Below are positions 9,436-17,340 of a stretch of DNA of 64,000 nucleotides, piece by piece. The notes under the pieces were generated by a model. It worked only from the letters and a program-made list of their open reading frames with translations, was not told the origin of the DNA and did not search any database. A program made the position numbers and the translations under genes. This DNA comes from JAGQRJ01 sp041402045. Its GTDB lineage: Bacteria; Planctomycetota; J058. The stretch spans positions 1 to 64,000 of the forward strand of contig JAWKSZ010000006.1 in the NCBI GenBank assembly GCA_041402045.1, written 5' to 3'. How positions within the stretch are numbered: the first letter of the stretch is position 1; every line of letters begins with the position of its first letter.

Positions 9436-11214
9436 ATGACCCTCCGCACCCTCTTCGCCACCGTCTGCCTCCTGATCATGGTGGCCTGCGTGGCCCGCGC
9501 GCAAGACGCGATCGAATGGATCGACCTCGGCAACGGGGTCCAGGCCCAGGCCTACTTCAGCCCCTACGAGAGCATGGACGAGAAGCTGATCGCCGCCCTC
9601 GAGCAGGCCGCGGACAACTCCACGGTCTACATGTCCTACTACTCGTTCTCGAACTCGACCTACGCCAAGACCTTCAGCGACCTCAAGAAGCGCGGGGTCA
9701 AGGTCAAGCTCAACCTCTGGGACAACTCGGTCAACGAGGACCAGCTCCGCGGCTACCAGGACAAGGGGATCCTGCAGATCTTCCCCGACGCCGACGACGC
9801 GACGAGCGGCGTGATCCCGAACCTGCGCAAGCCCCACAGCGGCGACCACAGCTACTACCCGGCCTCCATGCACACCAAGTTCACGGTGGTCACCCCAGCC
9901 TCCGGCCCGCGGATCGTGGTCACCGGCTCGGCGAACCTGTCGAACTCGGCGGCGCTCGCGAACTTCGAGCACCTGATCATGATCAAGAACGACGCGATCG
10001 CCGCGGAGTTCGAGAAGGAGTGGCACGAGCAGCGCGAAGCCGGCCAGATCATGCGCGACGCCCTGGGCGCCGGGACCGACGAGTTCCCCCTGAGCCTGCC
10101 CCAGGACTGGACCCGCTTCAGCCCTGAGTTCAAGGCCATGCGCTCCAAGCTCTGGAGCCTGGACGCGATCACCGACAACTCCGACCCCACGGTCCAGACC
10201 TACTTCTCCCCCGACGACGGCGTCGCGGAGAAGCTGATCCAGCAGCTCGAGCGCGCCGAGCGCTCGATCAAGGTCGCGATCTACGTGATCGCCCACGACG
10301 GGATCGCCGACGTCCTGCGCCGCAAGGCCGCCGCGGGCGTCGACGTGACGATCCTGGCCAACGCCGGCCACGAGGGCATGGAGGGCGGCGCGAGCAAGCA
10401 GTTCTTCTACGGCGACGGCGACTACGAAGGGTTCATCAAGGACCCGAACGTGCACGTGGTCCCGATCAAGAACGACCTGGGCCTCTACTCCAAGAACCAC
10501 CACAAGTACGTGATCGTCGACGACCAGATCGTGGTCGGCGGCTCGTTCAACTGGTCCTACATTGCGACCAGCGCCAGCGACGAGAACATCGTGGTGATCG
10601 ACCACGCGGCCTTCGCCGAGCGCTTCGTCCGCGACTACGCCATGATCCTCGAGACCTTCGAGCCGGTGGAGCCCCTGTTCAAGGACCTGGACGAGAACGG
10701 CGACGGCGCGCTGAGCGAGGCCGAGCGCAGCAGCCACCCCCACGCGCGCTGGGCCAGCGACGACGCCCAGGCCGATCTGAGCCTGGAGATGCTCAAGAAG
10801 TACCGCATGCCCTTCGTCGACGGCTGGGCCACCCCCGCCAAGGAGACCCGGGTGCTGTTCGTGGTCGACTTCCCCAAGGGCGGCGACTACATGCCCCGCG
10901 GCCACGACCTGATCGTGATCGGCGAGCACCCCGCCCTCAAGGACGGGATCGAGCTCAAGAACAGCCGCTCCACCGGGGACAACTGCTTCGGCTCGGCCAG
11001 CCTCCCCGCCGGCGAGGAGATCCAGTACCGCCTCGCGCTGCGGAAGTACGGCAAGACGGTGAGCATCTCCGACCTGCTGACCACCGGCGGCACCGCCACG
11101 AGCACGCCCTCGGGGATCTACACCGACGGCGAGGACCGCGTGGTGAACACCAACGCCCAGGGCCTGCCCATGATCGTCAAGCTGCGCTGGTCCGGCGCCA
11201 ACCCGCTCAACTAG
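9436..11214 (+). CDS. Secreted phospholipase D-like phosphodiesterase with EF-hand and CBM20-like tail
   Basis: PLD-family enzymes cleave phosphodiester bonds in lipids or nucleic acids using two HxKx4D motifs. This 592-residue protein begins with a signal peptide (LRTLFATVCLLIMVACVARA). The first catalytic motif, near residues 145-172 (HTKFTVV ... GSANLS), has a Thr where the Asp should be. The second, near 355-372 (HHKYVIVDDQIVVGGSFNWS), is complete. An EF-hand calcium loop DENGDGALSEAE (about 419-430) follows, and the final 120 residues resemble a CBM20 starch-binding fold (VLFVVDFPKGGDYMPRGHDL). The domain set suggests a calcium-dependent extracellular hydrolase, perhaps a nuclease like the single-chain bacterial PLD-like enzymes; the substrate is unknown. 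The ATG is 8 bases after AGGAAG. Confidence 0.82.
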   Translation: MTLRTLFATVCLLIMVACVARAQDAIEWIDLGNGVQAQAYFSPYESMDEKLIAALEQAADNSTVYMSYYSFSNSTYAKTFSDLKKRGVKVKLNLWDNSVNEDQLRGYQDKGILQIFPDADDATSGVIPNLRKPHSGDHSYYPASMHTKFTVVTPASGPRIVVTGSANLSNSAALANFEHLIMIKNDAIAAEFEKEWHEQREAGQIMRDALGAGTDEFPLSLPQDWTRFSPEFKAMRSKLWSLDAITDNSDPTVQTYFSPDDGVAEKLIQQLERAERSIKVAIYVIAHDGIADVLRRKAAAGVDVTILANAGHEGMEGGASKQFFYGDGDYEGFIKDPNVHVVPIKNDLGLYSKNHHKYVIVDDQIVVGGSFNWSYIATSASDENIVVIDHAAFAERFVRDYAMILETFEPVEPLFKDLDENGDGALSEAERSSHPHARWASDDAQADLSLEMLKKYRMPFVDGWATPAKETRVLFVVDFPKGGDYMPRGHDLIVIGEHPALKDGIELKNSRSTGDNCFGSASLPAGEEIQYRLALRKYGKTVSISDLLTTGGTATSTPSGIYTDGEDRVVNTNAQGLPMIVKLRWSGANPLN

Positions 11215-11217
11215 CCA

Positions 11218-11302
11218 ACGCTCGCGATCCTGGGCGGGCGAGGGGTGCTTCCCGCGGAGCGCAAGCTCTGAGCGCCTCTCGCCCGCTCAGGATCGCGACG
11301 TT
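11218..11302. repeat. Imperfect palindromic repeat, copy A
   Basis: The left arm (11218-11248) and right arm (11272-11302) are near-perfect inverted copies of about 30 bases with core CGCGATCCTGAGCGGGCGAG. The core is shared with the palindrome at 14223-14317. It lies between two convergent genes and encodes nothing evident. It resembles a REP-type or small non-autonomous element. Confidence 0.7.
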
Positions 11303-11303
11303 G

Positions 11304-11353
11304 AACCAACGCCGACGCGCCCTCCCCACGGGAGGGCGCGTTGCGTTTGGTTC
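11304..11353. terminator. Strong bidirectional intrinsic terminator
   Basis: A 12-bp perfect stem ACGCGCCCTCCC/GGGAGGGCGCGT with loop CAC (11315-11341) is flanked by further complementary sequence (GAACCAACGC against TGCGTTTGGTTC), giving a stem of more than 20 bp. It sits between convergent genes and is followed by T-rich sequence on the plus strand. Confidence 0.75.
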
Positions 11354-11356
11354 GCG

Positions 11357-13179
11357 CTAAGCGGCGGCGAGCTTCGCTTCGGCCTTGCGCTCGAGGTTGT
11401 CGACGACGACGCAGCCCACCGTGTCGCCGAGGACGTTGGTGCTGGTGCGGAACATGTCGAGGAACGCGTCGACCGCGTAGATGATCGGAATGTAGTAGGC
11501 GGGGAGCCCGATCGCGGTGGCCACCAGGACCATGGTGATCAGGCCCGCGTCGGGCACCGCGGCGGCGCCGACCGAGGCCAGCACCGCGGTCACGAAGATG
11601 ATCAGGGTCACCACGCCGCCGAGCTCGATCGGGACGTCGACCATGTTCTGGTAGATCTGCAGAATGAAGATCACCGCGATCCCCTCGTAGAGCGCGGTGC
11701 CGTCCATGTTCATGGTCGCGCCGACGGGGAGCGCGAAGTTCGAGACCTTGGGCGAGACCCCCAGGTTGTCGTTCACGCAGCGCATGGTCACCGGGAGGGT
11801 CGCCGCGCTGGAGCGCGTGGTGAACGCGATCATCCAGGCCTCGCGGATCCCGTTCCACAGCCGCGACGGGCTGCAGCCGCCGACGGTGGCCGCGATCGTG
11901 ACCAGGAGCCCCACGTGGATCCCGATCCCTACGAGCACCGTCACGCAGTACCAAGCCAGGGGCGCGAACACGTCCGTGCCGTTCCGGGCGAGGAGCTCGG
12001 CGACCAGGCACATCACGCAGAACGGCGCGAAGGCCATGAGCTTTTTCGTGATCCAGAGGATCACCTCGTTGAACGCGGTGAAGAACTCAGCCACCGGCCG
12101 CGCCGGCTCGCCCACGATCACCACCGCGATCCCCAGCAACACCGCGAACGCGATCAGCCCCAGGGACTCGGCCTTGGCCAGGGACTCGAAGGGGTTCGTG
12201 AGCATGGGGGCGATCAGGTTGCTCTTGAACATTTCGCCTGGGGTCAGGTCTTCCGCGCGGGCCAGCCGCTTGGCGAGGTCCGCGTCGTGGCCCGTGCCCG
12301 CCTTCTGCGCCTCGGCCTGGCTCAGCCACAGCAGGAAGTCGGAGGTCGCCTTGCGCTCGCCGTCCTCCCCGGGGGCGTCCAGGTAGACAGGGAGCCCCTT
12401 CTCCTGTTGATACTGCGCCTCGCGATCGGCCAGCTCCGCGGCGCGCCGCTCACGGAGCTTGTCCGAGGAGGCCTTGTTGCCCGGCTGGATCACGAGCACC
12501 GCGACGAGCCCGATCGTGACCGCGCAGGCGGTCGTCCCGCAGTAATAGACGAAGGTCTTGAGCCCAATGCTCTTGAGGTGCTCGATGCTCGGGAGGCTGA
12601 CTACGCCCGCCACGATGCTCGCGAAGATCAGCGGCGCGATCAGCATCTTCAGCGCGCGCATGAACAGCGTGGTCCCGAACAGGTTCAGCCACCACACCGC
12701 GTTCGCGTAGAGCTTGCCGCTCTCGGTGTCCGCCGCCTCGGTGACCGAGGCCACCTGGTCCGCGGCGTAGGTCTCGGCCTGGCCCGAGGGCAGGAGCACC
12801 TCGTAGAGGTCGCCCGTCTGCTTCACGTCGCCCAGGACCTCGGTCCCGTCGGTGAGCTTCAGCACGTCGGCGTGGTCGATCGAGTAGGTGATCAGCCCCA
12901 GGACCACGCCCAGGATCATGCCCACGAAGATCAGGTTGTGGAGCTTGAGCCCCAGGATCCGCTTGTCGTGGGGGTCGGCGGGCGGGGGCGCGTCGACGGT
13001 GGCCGGGGTGCGCCCGACCGGGACCGGGAGCTCGCTGGCCGCGGCGGGCTCGCTGGCCGTGGGCTCGCTCGCCTCAGGTTCCTCGGCGGCCGGCTGCTTC
13101 GCGGGCTCGGCGGACTCCGCGCCCCCGGCGCCCGCCTCTCGTCCGCCGCCTCGTCCTCGCGCTTGTCGTCTTCGCTCAT
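11357..13179 (-). CDS. Dicarboxylate/amino acid:cation (Na+ or H+) symporter, frameshift near the N-terminus
   Basis: DAACS/GltP-type carriers import C4-dicarboxylates, glutamate or aspartate with Na+ or H+ across the inner membrane. The core carries the family hallmarks: the serine-rich hairpin TTRSSAATLPVTM, the cation site NMDGTALYEG, and the last helix DMFRTSTNVLGD with its substrate-binding Asp, Arg and Asn. Two unusual insertions sit in loops predicted to be periplasmic: about 55 residues after the first helix (LTDGTEVLGDVKQTGDLYEV) and about 75 residues after the third, rich in charged residues. The best start (ATG 13179, MSEDDKREDEAADE) lies in a different frame from the body. A one-base error in the G-rich run around 13120-13145 would join them into about 607 residues. 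The other possible in-frame start lies inside the next gene. Confidence 0.83.
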
Positions 13180-13288
13180 GCCACCCCCAGGCGGGGCGGC
13201 ATTTTATAGATCCCTGACACGCGACGCGAGCGAGGAGCCACGCGGGCTCCGGCGCGGTCTGGTAGAGTTCGCGCCCCGAGGAGGACCC

Positions 13289-14083
13289 ATGGGCGACTTG
13301 GTGCAGCTCGAGAAGGCCGAGGGGATCGCCACGATCACCCTCGATAACGCCCCGGCGAACGGCTACTCCTACGCCATGATGCGCGAGCTGGACGAGGCGA
13401 TCCTCGACGTGCGCATGGACGAGGCGGTGCACCTCGTGATCCTCACCGGCGCGGGGGAGGGCTTCTTCTGCGCGGGCGCCGACATTGCCCAGCTCAAGGT
13501 CATGACCCCGGCCTACAAGTACTCGTTCTGCCTGCACGCCAACGAGACCATGCTGCGCCTGGAGCAGACGCCGAAGCTGGTGATCGCCGCGCTGAACGGG
13601 CACTGCGTCGGCGGCGGGCTCGAGGTGGCGCTGGCCTGCGACCTCAGGATCGCGCGGGAGGGCCGGGCCAAGATCGGGCTGCCCGAGGTCAAGCTCGGCG
13701 TGCTCCCCGGGACCGGCGGCACCCAGCGCCTGACCCGGATCGTGGGTCAAGCCGCGGCGCTGGAGCTCATGGTCAGCGGGCGCACCTTCGGGGTGAACGA
13801 GGCCCTGGAGCTCGGCCTCGTGCACCAGACCCTGCCGGGTGAGACCCGCGAGGCGTTCCTGGCCGAGGTCCGGGACTACGCCAAGACCTTCGTGCCCCCC
13901 GAGGGCGCGAGCCTGGCGGTGGGCCTGATCAAGCGCGCGGTGAAGAGCGGCGCCGAGCTCCCGCTGAGCGAGGCCCTGAGCCTGGAGCGGGAGCTGCAGC
14001 AGCGCCTGTTCTGCTCCTCCGACGCCGTCGAGGGGATCGCCGCCAACCGCGACAAGCGCGTCCCCCAGTTCACCGGCACCTAA
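13289..14083 (+). CDS. Enoyl-CoA hydratase/isomerase family protein
   Basis: Crotonase-fold enzymes act on acyl-CoA thioesters; the hydratases add water to 2-enoyl-CoA in fatty acid oxidation. The 264-residue length is typical. The oxyanion-hole segments [13 protein letters not shown] (about 51-63) and [19 protein letters not shown] are present. Both glutamates expected of a true hydratase are there, in [12 protein letters not shown] and [19 protein letters not shown]. The ATG has GAGGAGGA immediately upstream. The gene stands alone, divergent from the symporter, with no other beta-oxidation gene nearby, so the exact substrate cannot be told. Confidence 0.9.
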   Translation: MGDLVQLEKAEGIATITLDNAPANGYSYAMMRELDEAILDVRMDEAVHLVILTGAGEGFFCAGADIAQLKVMTPAYKYSFCLHANETMLRLEQTPKLVIAALNGHCVGGGLEVALACDLRIAREGRAKIGLPEVKLGVLPGTGGTQRLTRIVGQAAALELMVSGRTFGVNEALELGLVHQTLPGETREAFLAEVRDYAKTFVPPEGASLAVGLIKRAVKSGAELPLSEALSLERELQQRLFCSSDAVEGIAANRDKRVPQFTGT

Positions 14084-14138
14084 ACGGAAGCGCGCGACTC
14101 TGAGTGGTCAGCATCCCACCGAATCGCGCCTTCCGTTT
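14082..14138 (+). terminator. Inverted repeat after the enoyl-CoA hydratase gene
   Basis: AAACGGAAG at 14082-14090 and its complement CTTCCGTTT at 14130-14138, with adjacent CGCGCGA/TCGCGC pairs, form a stem of about 14 bp with one bulge and a 25-base loop. The arm overlaps the TAA stop. T-rich sequence at the end supports terminator function. Confidence 0.5.
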
Positions 14139-14222
14139 GGCACCTGGAGGCTCTGCTGGGCGCTAGCGTTCGGGAGACTCGGCGCTGCAGGACACGTCAC
14201 GAGCAGGCGAAGCCTCTACTAG

Positions 14223-14317
14223 AAACCAGGGTCACGATCCTGAGCGGGCGAGGGAGCGCTAGATCGTTGACGACATTGGAGCCACTCTCGCCCGCTCAGA
14301 ATCGTGAACTCTGGTTT
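14223..14317. repeat. Imperfect palindromic repeat, copy B
   Basis: Arms at 14223-14257 and 14281-14317 are inverted copies of about 34 bases (AAACCAG...TCACGATCCTGAGCGGGCGAG). The inner 18 bases CGATCCTGAGCGGGCGAG match copy A at 11218. Like copy A it lies between convergent genes, and it overlaps the stop codon of the anti-sigma gene by two bases. Confidence 0.7.
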
Positions 14318-15632
14318 AGCGCGCTTGGACGGGGGCGTCCGGCGCGGCCTTGCGCTCGAGCTGCTCGTCCATGAACAGCTCGGGGCTGAGGGCCCGTTGC
14401 GCTTCGCGCTCGAGGGCCGCCGGATCCTGCTCGCGGACCTCGTAGCCCACGAGCAGGCTCAACAGCCCCCGCACCCGGTCGCCCCAGGCGCTGTCCTGGG
14501 GTTGACCCAGCTCGAAGCGCAGGATCGCCGCGAGGTCCTCGGCCTCGGCCGGGCTCAGCCCGTCGGCCTCGAGCGCGACCCGCCCGGCGCCGGGCTGCGC
14601 CGGGGTGAGCTCGAGCTTGGCCGGCTCGGCCACACGGGCCACCTCGCGGCGCGCCGACCCCTCGTCGCGGAGCGCGTCGGCGGCGTCGGCCTTGGGCGCG
14701 GGCGCCCCGGCGTCTCCTCGGCGGCCCTGGCTCCCTCGGTTCGGAGTGGCCCGGGCGGGCACCTTCTCCAGGCGTCCGGCCTCGCTCCAGGCGTAGGTGT
14801 AGCGCGCCGGGTCGCCGGCTCGCGTGACCTGCCACGCCGTGGGCTCCGTCTTGGCCAGGGAGGGCGCCCCGCTGCTCTGTCCTTCGGGCGCGGACCGCAG
14901 CTCACGCTGACGCAGGGCCTCCTTGGTCTCCGCGCCGTCGGCGTCAGCGACCTCCTCCTCAGGCGCCTCCCCTGCGCTCAGCCCCGCGCCACCCGCGCCC
15001 AGGTCGTCCTCCGCGTCCGCTTCCCCGCTGAAGTTCTGCGTGCGCTCGTCCAGGGGGGGCTCCGCCTCGGCTGCGGCGTCGGGCGGCGGCGCGGGCGGCG
15101 ACTCGGCGGCGGCCCGACGACGCGGGTCGCGCTGGAGGGGCGCAGGCTCCTCCTCCGGCTCCTGGTCGAGCTGCTTCGCGCTGGGCGCGGGGTCCGCCGG
15201 CGGCGCAGCGGGGACGTCGGCCCGGTCGAGGCGCGCTGAGCTGTCGGCGGGGCGCCCGTCGAAGGCGAACTGACTGAGCGGGAGCGCCAGGAGCAGGCAC
15301 GCGGCGGCGGCGAGGAGCGGCCAGGGAACCACCCTGCCCCCCGCACGCCGGGGCGCGCCCTCGGCGGGGGCCTCAGCGGGATCGGGGACCTCGGCGGGAG
15401 CGTCGGCGGCCATGGCCGCGAGCACGGCGGCGTAGGCCGCCTGGCGCGCCTCCGGGCGAGGGGTGGGCGTGGGGAGGGCCTCGAGGTCGCCCCACAACTG
15501 GCGGTACGCGTCGCGCGCCTCGCTGCAGGCCTCGCACTCGGCGAGGTGGTCCTCGGCGGCGCGCAGCTCGTCCCCTTCGAGGAAGCCCTCGAGCAGGTCG
15601 ACGAGCAACTCCGAGCGCGGGCAGTCGCTCAC
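14316..15632 (-). CDS. Zinc-binding anti-sigma factor, membrane-anchored
   Basis: The N-terminus has the ZAS zinc motif Cys4-x24-His29-x3-Cys33-x2-Cys36 (HLAECEACSEA), which in known anti-sigma factors holds the ECF sigma factor inactive. One membrane helix follows at about residues 101-124 (WPLLAAAACLLLALPLSQFA). The remaining 310 residues are outside the membrane, rich in Pro, Ala, Glu and Asp in the first part, with an ordered C-terminal stretch after about residue 330. The start ATG overlaps the stop of the upstream sigma gene by 4 bases (ATGA), so the two are translationally coupled, which is how sigma/anti-sigma pairs are usually arranged. The signal sensed is not evident. Confidence 0.88.
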   Translation of the reverse strand: MSDCPRSELLVDLLEGFLEGDELRAAEDHLAECEACSEARDAYRQLWGDLEALPTPTPRPEARQAAYAAVLAAMAADAPAEVPDPAEAPAEGAPRRAGGRVVPWPLLAAAACLLLALPLSQFAFDGRPADSSARLDRADVPAAPPADPAPSAKQLDQEPEEEPAPLQRDPRRRAAAESPPAPPPDAAAEAEPPLDERTQNFSGEADAEDDLGAGGAGLSAGEAPEEEVADADGAETKEALRQRELRSAPEGQSSGAPSLAKTEPTAWQVTRAGDPARYTYAWSEAGRLEKVPARATPNRGSQGRRGDAGAPAPKADAADALRDEGSARREVARVAEPAKLELTPAQPGAGRVALEADGLSPAEAEDLAAILRFELGQPQDSAWGDRVRGLLSLLVGYEVREQDPAALEREAQRALSPELFMDEQLERKAAPDAPVQAR

Positions 15633-16195
15633 GACTCACCTCCGCTCTGGGGGATCAGGCCCATGCGCAGCGTCTCCAGGCCCTTGGCCAAGCGCCAGCG
15701 CACGGCGTCGCGGGAGAGGCCGGTGACCTCGCACACCTCACGGAACGTCAGTCCTTCGATCACGCGCAGGGTCACGATTTCACGCTCTTCCTGGGGCAGA
15801 CGCTCGAGGGCGGCGCCGAGCTCCTGGCCCCGCTCCTTGCCGTCGAGCCGGACGTCGGGCGGGGGTGCGTCCGTCGGGGTGCCCGCGGCGCCCTCGATCG
15901 CGCCTTCCCGTCGCCGTGCGCGCCACTTGATGTGATTGACGGACTCGTTGCGGACCACGGTGAACACGAGCGACTTGAAGGTCGAGCCGCGCCCCTCGCC
16001 GCCCGGGGGCTTCTTGTAGAGGTTGAGGAACGCGCGCTGGGCGAGGTCTTCGGCCGCGTGACGGTCGTGCGTGATGCGGTAGGAGAAGGCGAACACGCGG
16101 GCGTAGTAGCGCTCGAAGAGCAGCGAGAAGGCAGGGGTCGAGCCCTGCTTCCAGCGGGCTTCCAGCTCTTCGTCGCTCGGGTGTGTGTGCGCCAC
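15629..16195 (-). CDS. ECF-type RNA polymerase sigma factor
   Basis: A 188-residue sigma factor. Region 2 covers about residues 22-95 (FSLLFERYYARVFAFSYRIT, HDRHAAEDLAQRAFLNLY) and region 4 about 125-180 (LERLPQEEREIVTLRVIEGL, TFREVCEVTGLSRDAVRWRL). The GTG start at 16195 has GAGGA a few bases upstream, and TACACT about 30 bases upstream could be its -10 box. It is the first gene of a two-gene operon with the zinc anti-sigma factor, overlapping it by 4 bases. It is unrelated in detail to the ECF factor at 6470, which is paired with a FecR-like protein instead. Confidence 0.92.
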   Translation of the reverse strand: MAHTHPSDEELEARWKQGSTPAFSLLFERYYARVFAFSYRITHDRHAAEDLAQRAFLNLYKKPPGGEGRGSTFKSLVFTVVRNESVNHIKWRARRREGAIEGAAGTPTDAPPPDVRLDGKERGQELGAALERLPQEEREIVTLRVIEGLTFREVCEVTGLSRDAVRWRLAKGLETLRMGLIPQSGGES

Positions 16196-16259
16196 CGGTC
16201 CTCGCTCGCGCGCGAGCGCGGGTCAGTGTAGCCGACGCAGTGCGGGGTCGCTGGCGAGC

Positions 16260-17096
16260 TCACGAGCGCACCTCCACCGACAGCCGCACGGGGCCGGCGG
16301 GGGCGCTGAGCAGCGCGAGGTCGACCGCCAGGCGCTCGGCCTCGGCCAGGGCCGCGGCCTGGTGTTCGAGGAGCGCCTCCTGGGCCTGGCGCCGCGCGGC
16401 GCTCAGGCGATCGAACCCGCGCAGCGCGTCCCCTGGCTCGACGGCAGCGGCCGCGGCGCCCAGGCGCTCAGCCTCGGAGCAGGCGCGCACCAGCTCGCTG
16501 AGCAGCGCGTCGGCGGAGTCGGCCCCCACCTGCAGCGCGCGCTCGTGATCGGCCAGCGCCGCCTCGAGCAGCGGGCGGGTCAGGGCGCTCTTGGCGCGCA
16601 GCTCGCGGGCCGCGCGGGCCGGGGTTCCGGGGGCGCGACGCAGGGCGAACGCGCCCTCGACGGCGACGGCGCCGGCCAACAGGCCCGGCAGCGCGGGGTC
16701 GGCGATCCCCAGGTCGAGGGTCGCCACGGCGAAGCTGCCGGCGAGGGCGGCCCAGCCCCCGGCCAGGGCGCGGACGGCGAGGGCGCGGGACTGTTCGGCC
16801 CGGGTGAGGGACAGGGCGACGCCAGCGCCCCAACACGCGGCGGCGAGCCCGGGGGACGCGCTCGCGAGCAGGGCCGCGACCCCGGCGAGGGACGCCGCCA
16901 GCACGAGGCGCTGGGGGAGCTCGCTCGCGTCGCGGAACAAGAAGCTCCCGCAGCCCACGGCGACGGCGGCGGCGAGCAGGAGGGCCAGCGGGCCCGAGCC
17001 GAGGCAGACCTGGATCGCGAGCCCGGCGCCGGCAATCAGCGCGGCCCACGCCAGCAGCGCAGGTCCGAGGTCGGTCGTTGGTCGTGGAGATCCCAT
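16260..17096 (-). CDS. Multi-pass membrane protein with a coiled-coil tail, function unknown
   Basis: I do not recognise a family. The 278-residue protein has about six hydrophobic segments in its first 150 residues (for example LLAWAALIAGAGLAIQVCLG and LALLLAAAVAVGCGSFLFRD), followed by an Ala/Glu/Arg-rich helical region (about 155-265) likely to be cytoplasmic and partly coiled. The ATG at 17096 is preceded by CAGGAG at 8-base spacing; the frame continues upstream, but that sequence is not protein-like. It lies 64 bases upstream of the sigma factor on the same strand and could be co-transcribed with it. A role in envelope stress would be a guess. Confidence 0.65.
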   Translation of the reverse strand: MGSPRPTTDLGPALLAWAALIAGAGLAIQVCLGSGPLALLLAAAVAVGCGSFLFRDASELPQRLVLAASLAGVAALLASASPGLAAACWGAGVALSLTRAEQSRALAVRALAGGWAALAGSFAVATLDLGIADPALPGLLAGAVAVEGAFALRRAPGTPARAARELRAKSALTRPLLEAALADHERALQVGADSADALLSELVRACSEAERLGAAAAAVEPGDALRGFDRLSAARRQAQEALLEHQAAALAEAERLAVDLALLSAPAGPVRLSVEVRS

Positions 17097-17340
17097 GTGC
17101 GTCGCTCCTGCCGGTGGCACAACCGGGCTGGGATTCGGGGGGTGGAGCCGGCGAATCCCTGGGCGCGGGTCCCCCACCTGGCCGCGTAAACCCTTCCTGT
17201 TCGGACGGTTGTCGAGATTCAGGTGCCGGATGAAGTTACGTTTTACAGGGGAGGGCCCGTAACTCGTGGGTGCGCCTAAAGATCGCGCGGCTCGATGCTT
17301 GCGGCTGCGCAGGCTACCCTGACCCCACGGGAGCGGCCCC

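Noticed and set aside
17100..17340. Small RNA between divergent genes
   Set aside because: Only a possible promoter (TACCCT near 17315) and a ribosome-binding site were seen; no stable fold with a terminator.
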